Source: Gammaproteobacteria bacterium (GTDB taxonomy: Bacteria; Pseudomonadota; Gammaproteobacteria; Eutrophobiales; Eutrophobiaceae). Taken from it: a stretch of DNA of 64,000 nucleotides. A program made the position numbers and the translations under genes. Every line of letters starts with the position of its first letter. The stretch's first letter is position 1. Where the stretch lies: assembly GCA_947480335.1 (NCBI GenBank), contig CANKCB010000003.1:179733-243732 (forward strand). The letters are read 5' to 3'. The notes beneath the pieces are model-generated. The model did no database searches and had not been told where the DNA came from. It was given only the letters and a program-made list of their open reading frames with translations. This document shows positions 29,302 to 38,482 of the stretch, piece by piece.

Positions 29302-30630
29302 ATGAGCACCAAAAACCATGAATCAAACAACAGTCTGACCGGACAACTGGTTGAACTGATACAAGCCAGGGAAATTATAGACAAGGATTTCCAGACCTGC
29401 ACGTATTTCGTGCTCGATGCCGTTGTGAATATGATAGCGGCTACCCGTACTGACACGGGCCGGGTGATGTTGCAATGGTGGAACTCAATGAGCTCCACCA
29501 GCACGGCCCAGCAGGCCTTTCTTGGCGGTGCACTGATACACACGCTGGAGATGGATGATTTACACAAGATGTCGGTCACTCATCCCGGTTGCGTCGTGGT
29601 ACCGGCTGCGCTGGCTGTAGCCGCACAACGCGGGTTATCCGGCAAACAATTATTAATCGCCGTACTGCGTGGTTATGAAGCCATGTGCCGTATCGGCAAT
29701 GCAGTCGGGCGTTCCCATTACAAGATATGGCACAGCACCGCCACCTGCGGACCTTTTGGTTCAGCCATGGCGATTGCCAGCTTGCTTGATCTCAGCCCGC
29801 AGCAACAAGCCTGGGCACTCGGCAACGCCGGAACCCAGTCAGCCGGATTGTGGGAGTTCATGAACTCCGGTGGTATGAGCAAACATCTGCATGCTGGACG
29901 CGCCGCCGAGGCCGGTATACTCGCTGCCGAGCTGGCCAGCGCCGGATTTACCGGCCCACTACAGATCCTCGAAGGCAAACAGGGAATGTTCCGCGCCAGT
30001 TGTCCGGATGCGAATCCAGCCGCCATCGTTGCATCACCCCAGGGCGCCTGGGAACTGACACAAACATCGATCAAGCCGTGGCCTTGTTGTCGTCACACCC
30101 ATCCAGCAATCGATGCGGCACTGGAGCTATCATCGAAAATCAACTCGCCGATACAACAAATCATCCTGCGCACCTATCAGGCTGCACTGGATGTGTGTGA
30201 CCGTCCCGAGCCAACCAATGAATACGAAGCCAAGTTTTCCCTGCAACACTGTGTCGCCACGGCGCTGTCCAACGGCAAGGTAGACTTTGCTTCGTTTACG
30301 CCAACTGCACGTGATGCAAGCGGCAACTTCCGTAACAAGATTCTACTGCAGGCCAGTCAGCAAATTGATGTGGCCTATCCGGCCAATTGGGGTTGCGAAC
30401 TGGAAGTTATTACCATGGATGGTAAAACAGTTCGCACTACCCGTGAGCATTGCAAGGGCGACCCGGATCTGCCATTAACCGGCACGGAAATGATTGCCAA
30501 GGCTCGCACCTTGCTGGACTTTGCCGGTGTACACGAGCCGGAGCAGGAACGTCTGATAAAATACATACTCGATTTACAGACTCATACCCGGGTACCGGGT
30601 ATTTTTGATTTACTCGAACTGGTTTTCTAA
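29302..30630 (+). CDS. MmgE/PrpD family protein
   Basis: 442 residues from the ATG at 29302 (GAACAGG upstream); the open frame continues upstream without homology. MmgE/PrpD signatures: YFVLDAVVNMIAATRTD, AFLGGALIHTLEMDDLHKMS, HPGCVVVPAALAVAAQRGLS, GYEAMCRIGNAVG, FHSTATCGPFG-like WHSTATCGPFGSAMAIASLL, and PWPCCRHTHPAIDAALEL. The family includes 2-methylcitrate dehydratase and cis-aconitate decarboxylase (itaconate-forming). P. aeruginosa's itaconate locus also has a member whose role I do not know. It is 34 bp ahead of the fumarase gene and likely co-transcribed with it. Confidence 0.82.
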   Translation: MSTKNHESNNSLTGQLVELIQAREIIDKDFQTCTYFVLDAVVNMIAATRTDTGRVMLQWWNSMSSTSTAQQAFLGGALIHTLEMDDLHKMSVTHPGCVVVPAALAVAAQRGLSGKQLLIAVLRGYEAMCRIGNAVGRSHYKIWHSTATCGPFGSAMAIASLLDLSPQQQAWALGNAGTQSAGLWEFMNSGGMSKHLHAGRAAEAGILAAELASAGFTGPLQILEGKQGMFRASCPDANPAAIVASPQGAWELTQTSIKPWPCCRHTHPAIDAALELSSKINSPIQQIILRTYQAALDVCDRPEPTNEYEAKFSLQHCVATALSNGKVDFASFTPTARDASGNFRNKILLQASQQIDVAYPANWGCELEVITMDGKTVRTTREHCKGDPDLPLTGTEMIAKARTLLDFAGVHEPEQERLIKYILDLQTHTRVPGIFDLLELVF

Positions 30631-30664
30631 TCCATTAACTTGAAACTGTCAGGCGGTAATTATT

Positions 30665-32182
30665 ATGTCGATTATTAAAAAGCAGGACTTTATAGACAGC
30701 ATCGCGGATGCACTGCAATACATCTCCTATTACCATCCACTCGACTTTATTCAGGCGGTACATCAGGCGTACCTGAAGGAAGAGTCCATTCCAGCAAAGG
30801 ATGCACTGGCACAGATCCTGGTCAATTCACGCATGTGTGCGCAGGGACACCGGCCTATCTGCCAGGATACCGGTATCGTGACCGTGTTTATCGAGGTCGG
30901 TATGAACGTGCAGTGGGACAGCGATATGGATATCAAGGCGATGATCAATGAAGGCGTGCGCCGTGCCTATATGAATCCCGACAACCTGTTACGCGCCTCG
31001 ATTGTGGCTGACCCGGCCGGTCGTCGAAAAAATACCGGCGACAACACGCCTGCGGTAATTCATTTTGATATGGTCGCTGGAGACAAGGTACATGTGAATA
31101 TCGCCGCCAAGGGCGGTGGTTCAGAAAACAAGGCCAAATTCACCATGCTCAATCCAAGCGATGATCTGGTTGGCTGGATCCTCAACACCATTCCGACCAT
31201 GGGTGCTGGCTGGTGTCCTCCGGGAATCCTCGGAATCGGTATCGGTGGTACGGCAGAGAAAGCGTTGTTATTGGCGAAGGAATCTTTGCTGGAACCGATT
31301 GATATCCAGCAATTGAAACAACGTGGCGCAAAAAACCGGATAGAAGAATTACGACTGGAAATTTACGAAAAAGTAAACGAACTGGGTATCGGTGCACAGG
31401 GGCTCGGTGGATTGACCACGGTACTGGATGTAAAGATCCTGGATTATCCAACCCATGCCGCTTCACTGCCGGTTGCGCTGATTCCGAACTGCGCAGCTAC
31501 ACGTCACGCCCATTTCACTCTTGACGGCAATGGCCCTGCACTGCAAACCCCGCCACGTCTGGAAGACTGGCCGGACATCACCTGGCAGGCAGGTGCGAAT
31601 ACGCGTTCAGTCAATCTGAACAATATTACTCGTGAAGAAACCGCTAAATGGAACTCAGGCGATACGATATTACTTTCCGGCAAGATGCTGACCGGTCGCG
31701 ATGCGGCGCACAAGCGCATCAGTGATTTACTGGCCAAAGGCGAGAAACTGCCGGACGGAGTCGATTTCACCAACCGATTCATCTACTACGTGGGCCCGGT
31801 CGATCCGGTCGGTAAAGAAGTTGTTGGGCCTGCCGGTCCAACCACGTCGACCCGCATGGATAAATTTACCGAAATGATGCTGGGACAAACCGGCCTTATT
31901 GGCATGATCGGCAAGGCCGAACGTGGACCAGCGGCGATTGAAGTCATAAAGAACCACAAGGCGGTCTATTTGATTGCGGTGGGTGGCGCGGCCTATCTGA
32001 TTTCCAAGGCAATTACCTCGGCGCGTACTGTTGCGTTTGCCGATCTGGGTATGGAAGCCATTTACGAATTTGAGATCAAGGATATGCCGGTAACCGTGGC
32101 TGTCGACTCACGTGGCAACTCGATACACAAGAGCGGCCCGGCCGAGTGGAAAAATATTATTCTGAAAAAGAAGGTTGGCTAA
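30665..32182 (+). CDS. Class I fumarate hydratase, possible mesaconase
   Basis: Oxygen-sensitive 4Fe-4S hydro-lyase of the FumA/FumB type with fused alpha and beta parts, 505 residues (E. coli FumA is 548). Candidate cluster cysteines: RMCAQGHRPICQDTG, IPNCAATRHAHF, and AGWCPPGILGIGIGG. The beta part has DTILLSGKMLTGRDAAHKRI and YYVGPVDPVGKEVVGPAGPT. Known: class I fumarases can hydrate mesaconate to (S)-citramalate. Being downstream of MmgE/PrpD in a citramalyl-CoA cluster makes a mesaconase role plausible here, in addition to or instead of fumarase. Confidence 0.88.
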   Translation: MSIIKKQDFIDSIADALQYISYYHPLDFIQAVHQAYLKEESIPAKDALAQILVNSRMCAQGHRPICQDTGIVTVFIEVGMNVQWDSDMDIKAMINEGVRRAYMNPDNLLRASIVADPAGRRKNTGDNTPAVIHFDMVAGDKVHVNIAAKGGGSENKAKFTMLNPSDDLVGWILNTIPTMGAGWCPPGILGIGIGGTAEKALLLAKESLLEPIDIQQLKQRGAKNRIEELRLEIYEKVNELGIGAQGLGGLTTVLDVKILDYPTHAASLPVALIPNCAATRHAHFTLDGNGPALQTPPRLEDWPDITWQAGANTRSVNLNNITREETAKWNSGDTILLSGKMLTGRDAAHKRISDLLAKGEKLPDGVDFTNRFIYYVGPVDPVGKEVVGPAGPTTSTRMDKFTEMMLGQTGLIGMIGKAERGPAAIEVIKNHKAVYLIAVGGAAYLISKAITSARTVAFADLGMEAIYEFEIKDMPVTVAVDSRGNSIHKSGPAEWKNIILKKKVG

Positions 32183-32196
32183 GATCACACAGCTGG

Positions 32197-32217
32197 TTAA
32201 AGGGATCTCCCCTTTAA
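32197..32217. terminator. Bidirectional terminator hairpin
   Basis: TTAAAGGG and CCCTTTAA arms around a 5-nt loop lie exactly between the fumarase stop and the stop of the convergent gene. Short runs of A and T on either side could terminate both transcripts. Confidence 0.55.
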
Positions 32218-32904
32218 TCAGTTTTCTTCTGCAATACCGATCACAATCAGTACAGCGTAGTCCTGCTTGTTACAACCATTTACCGCTGGCATAACACCAC
32301 CCGGGGCAACCGGAAAATCGGATTGTTGTGCACTGGAAGGTGCACAGGCGGTTTCTGCCGAGACCGGCGTATAACGTGCCGAACGGCAGGCCAGATGGGT
32401 TACATCATACAAGGTCGCGCCGTTGTAAAGTTCCCAACGTTGACTGCCATCGACTTCCATCGGATAGATGGTCAGCATGGTCGTCACCTCACGATCACCG
32501 GTCACCAGATACTTGCCAGGCGGAACCGGAAATTGTGGCTTTTCCATAATCAGACCATGTTCTTCCAGCCACCAGTCGTGGTTGTCGAATTTCCATCTTG
32601 CCGGAGCGACTCCACTATCTGATACCAGCTGTTCATAACGCCCCAGTCTCACACCACGTGGACCTGGATCAACCGGCCATAATCCCCAGACGTAGGCATT
32701 ATTACCGGATGTAGCATAGGTGTCTCCGAGTGCGGCAATATACTGCACCGGGATACGTTTGAACTTGATTTCGGATTCGTCTGCGGCAAAAACAAAATGC
32801 CCCAAGGCAGCCAACCACAACAGGACGGCCATCCCCGGGGCAATAACGGTACGGGTACCTTTTATACTATTTGCCCTCGGCTTCCCACTTCTTGATCTGG
32901 GCAA
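32218..32904 (-). CDS. Exported protein of unknown function
   Basis: Not recognised. The frame gives 228 residues from a TTG at 32904, or 204 from the ATG at 32832. The TTG start overlaps the amidohydrolase gene by 38 bp but supplies the positive N-region (RSRSGKPR, KGTR) that the hydrophobic export signal MAVLLWLAALGHFVFA would otherwise lack. The mature part is rich in Trp and Pro (VWGLWPVDPGPRGVRLGRY, WKFDNHDWWLEEHGL), contains VPPGKYLVTGDREVTTML, and has three Cys (ACRS, ACAP, GCNK). Position suggests it is co-transcribed with and works alongside the exported amidohydrolase. Confidence 0.6.
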   Translation of the reverse strand: MPRSRSGKPRANSIKGTRTVIAPGMAVLLWLAALGHFVFAADESEIKFKRIPVQYIAALGDTYATSGNNAYVWGLWPVDPGPRGVRLGRYEQLVSDSGVAPARWKFDNHDWWLEEHGLIMEKPQFPVPPGKYLVTGDREVTTMLTIYPMEVDGSQRWELYNGATLYDVTHLACRSARYTPVSAETACAPSSAQQSDFPVAPGGVMPAVNGCNKQDYAVLIVIGIAEEN

Positions 32905-34750
32905 TCAACTGTTCCGGTTGTACACCTATCGGCTGTGTCTTCAGCTCGGTTGCAATGGACGGATCCATAAACTGTACTTCGCCACCGACCAGTGTCAGCA
33001 TCGGACGCACAGTTTTCAGCATCATATCCGGTACCGCATTCTTGTCGAAATAATCCTTGTCCAACACGACCAGGTCACCGAACTTGCCTGTTTCCAGTGT
33101 ACCCAGTTTCTTTTCCATCTTCAGATAATACGGTGCCCAGGTGGTCGCTGTTTTCAACGCCCAGATGCGATTGATACGCTGGTCAGGGGCAATCACCTTA
33201 CCTTCACGATTGATACGGTTTACCATCTGCCCAAGATAGAAGAATGCACCACGACCGGCCACATTGTGGGTATCCGACTCCCAGGTTGCAATCACACCAC
33301 CTTCGATAATGCTGCGCATCGGGTCGACCCACTCCAGATATTTCTCACCGTATTCTTCGGCGATATCATCCGAGTTACTGCCGTCGATATACATCATCGC
33401 ACAGCTCATCACCATACCCAGTTTTTTCAATCTTGGTACCTGATCCGGTCTTGGATTCAGGTTGCAATGATCAGAACCATGACGCTTGTCCTGGATCTGT
33501 TCAGCGGTCAGACCGGCTGCAGCGGAACCTTCCTCGATCATGTCCATGGTAATATCCAGCGCGCGATCACCCGCAATATGGGTATTACTAAAACGCAGAT
33601 TTTTTTCTGCGAAGACCTTGGTATACGGTGCACGACTGCGTAATAATTCACGCTCCTTGATTTCTGGCGGAGCTTCAATACTGGAGGCAAACAATGGATA
33701 GGCGCCATCATTCGAGGTGGTGCTCCAGCCATTGAACCACAGCTTGTCAGTACCATAACCATTCAGGTCATAACCGAGATAGGGATGCTTCAGATTGGTA
33801 ATGAAAAAGGTATTTCCCAGACCATATGCCACGCGCGTCGCCAACTTATTTTGTGCATCCAGCGCCAGTATGGAAGTTAACTGCTTGTTTGATTCAATCG
33901 AACTGGAAAAGGTGGTAACACCGTAAGCTGTCCATTCACGTATTTCCTGACCGATCATCGCAATCTGGGCAGGAATGTCATACAACTCTTCAGCAAACAA
34001 TTGGCGGTATACCGTGGCGGACACCACGATACCGGTCTTCGGATCGATTTCCGGAGGATAGTCGCCACCAAAGTAGGTGCCATAGGTTTCCATCGCCAGC
34101 GTATTCATCACGCCGCGGTTACCGGTGATGGCAATCTTCTGGACTGAATTTACCTTGTCCAGCATCTGACGCGTCAGAACCTGGTGAGTGCGAATCGCAA
34201 CGTTATAATCGACCAGCGCACCGTCCTTATCTTTTAACGGAATCTTTTTGGCTTTGGGCCAGTTGATCAACACCCATTGACCCGGTTGCAGTTTGCCTTT
34301 CAGATCAGCAATCAGGTCCATCGTTTTCTTGATGATATCCTGCCAAGTTTCACCATCTTCTACCGTCAGCGTATGCTGACCTTCGATCTTGGGGCCCCAA
34401 TGTCCCTGGGCATATTCCCAGATATGTGTATGAGTATCCACGAGACCCGGAATGACGGTACGGCCCTTGACGTCGTACACAACAGTTTTAGGTCCGGACA
34501 GCTTGCGGATATCTTCATTCTTGCCCAGACTCAGGATTTTACCATCACGTATGGCGACTGCCTGATAGGTTTTACCTATATTTTCATTTACACCGGCGTC
34601 ATCCATACTGATCACTTTGCCATTGACCACGATCGTGTCGGCATAATTAATCAGCAACGGATCCACCTGTTGCGCCATACCGATCTGGATGGCTGACATC
34701 AGCAAGCCAGCCAGAACAAACCTGTTAATTAACTTCATTATCTGCTTCAT
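32867..34750 (-). CDS. Exported amidohydrolase (YtcJ / AepA type)
   Basis: Metal-dependent amidohydrolase with an export signal (MKLINRFVLAGLLMSAIQIG, cleaved near MAQQ), 627 residues. Metal ligands of the TIM-barrel site are visible: HxH in IPGLVDTHTHIWE, later His in RFSNTHIAGDRALDI and RHGSDHCNLNPRPDQVP, and Asp in ATWESDTHNVAGRGAFF. The C-terminal part KLGTLETGKFGDLVVLDKDY is the usual composite-barrel end. Such YtcJ-like proteins are N-substituted amide hydrolases of unclear substrate. GGGGG precedes the first ATG. Periplasmic placement fits degradation of material passed in by the nearby receptor D. Confidence 0.82.
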   Translation of the reverse strand: MKQIMKLINRFVLAGLLMSAIQIGMAQQVDPLLINYADTIVVNGKVISMDDAGVNENIGKTYQAVAIRDGKILSLGKNEDIRKLSGPKTVVYDVKGRTVIPGLVDTHTHIWEYAQGHWGPKIEGQHTLTVEDGETWQDIIKKTMDLIADLKGKLQPGQWVLINWPKAKKIPLKDKDGALVDYNVAIRTHQVLTRQMLDKVNSVQKIAITGNRGVMNTLAMETYGTYFGGDYPPEIDPKTGIVVSATVYRQLFAEELYDIPAQIAMIGQEIREWTAYGVTTFSSSIESNKQLTSILALDAQNKLATRVAYGLGNTFFITNLKHPYLGYDLNGYGTDKLWFNGWSTTSNDGAYPLFASSIEAPPEIKERELLRSRAPYTKVFAEKNLRFSNTHIAGDRALDITMDMIEEGSAAAGLTAEQIQDKRHGSDHCNLNPRPDQVPRLKKLGMVMSCAMMYIDGSNSDDIAEEYGEKYLEWVDPMRSIIEGGVIATWESDTHNVAGRGAFFYLGQMVNRINREGKVIAPDQRINRIWALKTATTWAPYYLKMEKKLGTLETGKFGDLVVLDKDYFDKNAVPDMMLKTVRPMLTLVGGEVQFMDPSIATELKTQPIGVQPEQLIAQIKKWEAEGK

Positions 34751-35031
34751 AAACTACCCCCGAAAATAATTCACCTAACTGTATCAATCCTGCCCTGCCG
34801 GAAAATTTTCAGCACACGCTGAACCTTCAACTTTCAGTCTGGTCAGTTGGTTACCAATATAGTGTAAATTTACCGTGCACGCCATGATCTGCTGTTGATT
34901 TCTGTGAGGTCTTGCATTGCAATATCGGTCTGGTACAGGACGTCGATATCCTCAGGGGCAATAACTTGCTTCTCCGGGTAATTGGTAACAGAATACGGCT
35001 GTAATTTCCTACTGAAGGTTGATTGAAAATC

Positions 35032-35430
35032 ATGTTGGCAAAACGAATCTTGCTTGTAATCGCTCTGGGATTATCACTGGTAAAGCCCTTGTATGCCATT
35101 GATGGCGATTACAATATTCCGTATACCGATAATTACGGGTATGAATATGACCCGGCGACAGGCACGTATGTACAAAAAAACGTCCCTGCGCCAGCTACCG
35201 CTACCGATCATTCGGCTGCACAGGATACGACGACTGTGACCAGTGAACCGGCTCCGACCACTACACCAGCTGAAGCAAACAATTCTGTTCCGGCAGAGGC
35301 AAAGAACCCTCTTGCAGCACCGGCTGAAGCGAAAACCGCACGGTTGCCTTTAATGATTGCCGGGGTGTTTGCGGTACTTGGATTTTCCCTGGCCGCTATG
35401 AGGATGCGAAAAAAACCGCAGCAGGGTTAG
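35032..35430 (+). CDS. Small exported or membrane-anchored protein of unknown function
   Basis: About 132 residues, family not recognised. Signal-like N-terminus (MLAKRILLVIALGLSLVKPL, then YAIDGD), a Tyr-rich stretch YNIPYTDNYGYEYDPATGTY, a long Pro/Ala/Thr/Glu linker (EPAPTTTPAEANNSVPAEA), then one hydrophobic helix LPLMIAGVFAVLGFSLAA followed by MRMRKKPQQG. This suggests a periplasmic segment tethered by a C-terminal helix. A TTG at 35023, four bases after GAAGG, is an alternative start adding three residues. It is convergent with receptor D. Confidence 0.6.
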   Translation: MLAKRILLVIALGLSLVKPLYAIDGDYNIPYTDNYGYEYDPATGTYVQKNVPAPATATDHSAAQDTTTVTSEPAPTTTPAEANNSVPAEAKNPLAAPAEAKTARLPLMIAGVFAVLGFSLAAMRMRKKPQQG

Positions 35431-35451
35431 TCCAGTTATACATCCCGTCTT

Positions 35452-37587
35452 TTAAAAATTACCATCGAGAAACAGTCCAAAACGCGAAATATCATGGCGT
35501 CGATCCCGGATGATCTTCGTGCCAACAGCAGACAGGTTACGCTCGCCGGTAAACAGCGTACGTTCACGATGCTGGTCATAACTGAGCATATTGGCTGCTT
35601 CCAGCCGGATTTTGATACCAAACCAGCGTGTGGTTTCGATAAAGGTATTAATCGCAGTACCTTCACTGTATTCATCGAGTTCATTGACCTTATATAAGGT
35701 GCGTTTGTCACGGTCGGCCACGGTCCAACCCCAGGCCATGCGTGCCTGTTCAAAGTCCTGACGATAATCCACTCTGAAATGATAATGAATATTGCCGTTC
35801 AGATTTTCCAGTGTACGGTATCCGGTACCACCACCATCATTCGAGAGCCTTCTGTCCAGACCAGTAACCGGATCGGTCACCTTAGAATCCTGCCACAAGG
35901 CCCGCACGTTCAGTTTGGCTGCACGCAGACCTGTCCAGTCGAGTGGAAAGGTGCTCTCCAGTTCCACACCCCAACGTCGACCATCTCCGATATTACCAGG
36001 AGCTTCAAACGTGGGTGACAAGGGTAACAAATCCAGTACATCGTGGATCCAGTGATGGAACCCGGTCAGCTTGATCACTTTCTCCTTACCAAACCGTTGC
36101 TCCTGGCTCACTTCAGCCACCCAGGTAGTTTGTGGCCGGATGTTCGGATTGCCAAGCGCCAGATCATCATCTTCAAAAACGGTAGCACTGACAAAATCGG
36201 TCAGATCCAGTTGCGAGACTTCACGCGCCATTTTCAACCGGGTCTGGTTGCCCTGTTCTGATTTATAACTAAGTGCCGCCTGCGGTTTTAAAAAGGAAAA
36301 ATCACGTTTAAGTTCGGCGTCACCAGTCTGCTCGAGCGTGGACGCTTCAGCGCCCACCCCCATATCCAGATTCAGATTGCCTTGCGACCAGGTATCCTGT
36401 AGCAACATGTCGTAACGCACTTCATTGACACGGGAATTGGCTCCCGGCACTTTCACATTCACCGGCCCCAATCCCTTGTTATCGGTCTGTACCAGACCAC
36501 GATCCAGTACGTTGTAGGCACGTTCCAGATTTAGCTGGACGGCATGCCCGGTATATCCGGACCAGTCAAATTCAAGACGAGAAATCTGTTCCTGACGTTC
36601 CGTGTCTGTGTCCGCGGTTCTAAGCAGGGTACGACCCAGCAATGAATCCAGATTTTCCTGGGAGGAATCCGAACCTTGATCCTTGTTGTTATAGAGCAGG
36701 ATCAACTTGCCGCTCAGTGTTTCTGTAAACGCCCGTCCGATATCTCCGCTAAGTTCATATTCGAAATTTTTATTGGTAGAACGGATAATGACGTCACGTA
36801 TTCTGTTTGCAGGCGACGTACTGCTGTTTGGTTGCAGATAATTGGTCTTATCCTTGGTCAATCTGGAATTCAGATTGATGAAATTGTCACCGAGCCAGCT
36901 TGATGCATTCAGGTTCAGACTGTTAATCCGAAATCCTTTTTCTACCCTGTCGGTCGGGCCGGCTTCCAGTAACACGCCATTGCCATTGTATTTGCTTTCG
37001 GTACCGGTCCAGCCACTGGTATCACGTTCCATATCAATACCGGTAATAAAATCGATCGAACCCAACCGATCTGACATGGAGATACTGCCTCCCGGCTTGA
37101 ACGGTGCAGCCTGGTTATGTTCAGCCCATAACTCCCAGCGAACCTTGGCCGGAAGGTCAGTGCGTAAATAGACATTGGCCAATACCGACTGCCCCTGCAA
37201 ATCTATGCCTTGCGATTGTTCGCGTATCAGTTCAATGCGGTCCACCTGACTTGCCGGAATTCTGGCCAGTGTGGCAGAAGGCAAATCCTGCTTCGCGCTG
37301 GGACGCCGACCATTGATCAACAGATTTCCGGCGGATGAGGCAAACCCCCGTGTACCATCACCGTCATCCAGTTTGAAACCGGGAATTTGCTGAACCATAT
37401 CCAGCGCGGTGTTTGGTTTGTAACGTTCAAAAAATGCTGCCGGATATAAAACCTGTTGTTGATCTATATTCCCTGTCGCATCCTGCGCGCTCACTGTTGC
37501 CCCTAATACGGATAATAAAAGCAGACAACAAAAAGCTGTAAAAAACAAAGTCCGAACACTGTTTACTGGGTTCAATCGACTCACCAC
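35452..37587 (-). CDS. TonB-dependent receptor D
   Basis: Outer-membrane TonB-dependent receptor, 711 residues, starting with GTG at 37587 six bases after AGAGG. Long signal peptide (VRTLFFTAFCCLLLLSVLG, ATVSAQD). Plug: YPAAFFERYKPNTALDMVQQ, RGFASSAGNLLINGRRPSAK, and LIREQSQGIDLQGQSVLANV. Barrel motifs shared with the paralogs: SATVFEDDDLALGNPNIRPQ, HHWIHDVLDLLPLSPTFEAP. C-terminal F (FLDGNF). Near exported hydrolases (amidohydrolase, SMP-30-like, cytochrome c), which suggests an organic ligand rather than a siderophore; not proven. Confidence 0.87.
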   Translation of the reverse strand: MVSRLNPVNSVRTLFFTAFCCLLLLSVLGATVSAQDATGNIDQQQVLYPAAFFERYKPNTALDMVQQIPGFKLDDGDGTRGFASSAGNLLINGRRPSAKQDLPSATLARIPASQVDRIELIREQSQGIDLQGQSVLANVYLRTDLPAKVRWELWAEHNQAAPFKPGGSISMSDRLGSIDFITGIDMERDTSGWTGTESKYNGNGVLLEAGPTDRVEKGFRINSLNLNASSWLGDNFINLNSRLTKDKTNYLQPNSSTSPANRIRDVIIRSTNKNFEYELSGDIGRAFTETLSGKLILLYNNKDQGSDSSQENLDSLLGRTLLRTADTDTERQEQISRLEFDWSGYTGHAVQLNLERAYNVLDRGLVQTDNKGLGPVNVKVPGANSRVNEVRYDMLLQDTWSQGNLNLDMGVGAEASTLEQTGDAELKRDFSFLKPQAALSYKSEQGNQTRLKMAREVSQLDLTDFVSATVFEDDDLALGNPNIRPQTTWVAEVSQEQRFGKEKVIKLTGFHHWIHDVLDLLPLSPTFEAPGNIGDGRRWGVELESTFPLDWTGLRAAKLNVRALWQDSKVTDPVTGLDRRLSNDGGGTGYRTLENLNGNIHYHFRVDYRQDFEQARMAWGWTVADRDKRTLYKVNELDEYSEGTAINTFIETTRWFGIKIRLEAANMLSYDQHRERTLFTGERNLSAVGTKIIRDRRHDISRFGLFLDGNF

Positions 37588-37809
37588 AAATTACCTCTGA
37601 AAAATTGCACACAGACTAGCATTTCCTGTGTTTTTCGTCCTGACTTTACCTGCGGACATTCCATATACAGTCACATATGCATAATTTCTGCACAATTGAT
37701 TTTGTACCGCTGCCCACAACTTGCAAAACAGATTAAGATGATTCTAATCTCTCAACTGAGATATGATCGTGACTATGAAATAAAACCTGATTCAACCGGA
37801 GAGAGACTT

Positions 37810-38436
37810 ATGATCCTTTATTATTCAGCGCGCTCCTGTGCATTGGCTCCGCATCTGGCACTCGAACATGTCGGGGCGAAATATGAAGCCAGACGTCTGG
37901 ACTTCAGTAAAAATGAACAGCGCTCAGAAGAGTTTTTGCGAATCAATCCGAAAGGAAGAGTGCCAGTATTAATCGCCGACGAAGGCATTTTGACCGAGGC
38001 ACCGGCCATACTTACCTATATCAGTCATCTTTATCCTGAAGCCGGTCTCGCACCTATTAACAACCCGTTTCTGTATGCGCAAATTCAAGCATTCAATAGC
38101 TACCTTTGTTCAACCCTGCATGTGGCTCATGCACATGGGTATCGTGGTTATCGTTGGGTTGATGCCGACAATCAGGCCGCACTCGACGCGATGAAACGAA
38201 AAATGCCACAGACGGTCAGCGAAAGTTTTGCCCTGATTGAACAGGATGTGTTACAGGGACCCTGGGTATTCGGGGAACACTATACAATCAGCGATATGTA
38301 TCTGTTTACAGTTGCCCAGTGGCTGGAAATGGATGGTATTGATACCGGAAAACTACCCAAAGTAATGGCGCACCGCCAACGCATGATGCAGGATCCGATT
38401 GTACAGCGCGTGTTGCAGGAGCAGCAGAAACCATAA
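37810..38436 (+). CDS. Glutathione S-transferase family protein
   Basis: Cytosolic GST, 208 residues from the ATG at 37810 preceded by GGAGAGA; the open frame further upstream is non-homologous. N-terminal thioredoxin-like domain MILYYSARSCALAPHLALEH carries Ser and Cys near residues 9-10 as in beta/theta-like bacterial enzymes; cis-Pro region KGRVPVLIADEGILTEAPAI, then helical C-terminal domain with GPWVFGEHYTISDMYLFTVA. Likely conjugates glutathione to electrophiles or participates in degradation of an aromatic or lactone compound. Substrate unknown. Confidence 0.85.
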   Translation: MILYYSARSCALAPHLALEHVGAKYEARRLDFSKNEQRSEEFLRINPKGRVPVLIADEGILTEAPAILTYISHLYPEAGLAPINNPFLYAQIQAFNSYLCSTLHVAHAHGYRGYRWVDADNQAALDAMKRKMPQTVSESFALIEQDVLQGPWVFGEHYTISDMYLFTVAQWLEMDGIDTGKLPKVMAHRQRMMQDPIVQRVLQEQQKP

Positions 38437-38441
38437 TAGTT

Positions 38442-38475
38442 CCGGGCCTGGACAGCGTTAACTATCCCGGCCCGA
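38442..38475. terminator. Hairpin between convergent genes
   Basis: CGGGCC (38443-38448) pairs with GGCCCG (38469-38474) with a 20-nt loop that itself resembles the GGACAG..TTAACT..TCC palindrome seen at 3996-4048. It lies between the GST and SMP-30-like stops and probably ends both transcripts. Confidence 0.45.
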
Positions 38476-38482
38476 TTAATAG

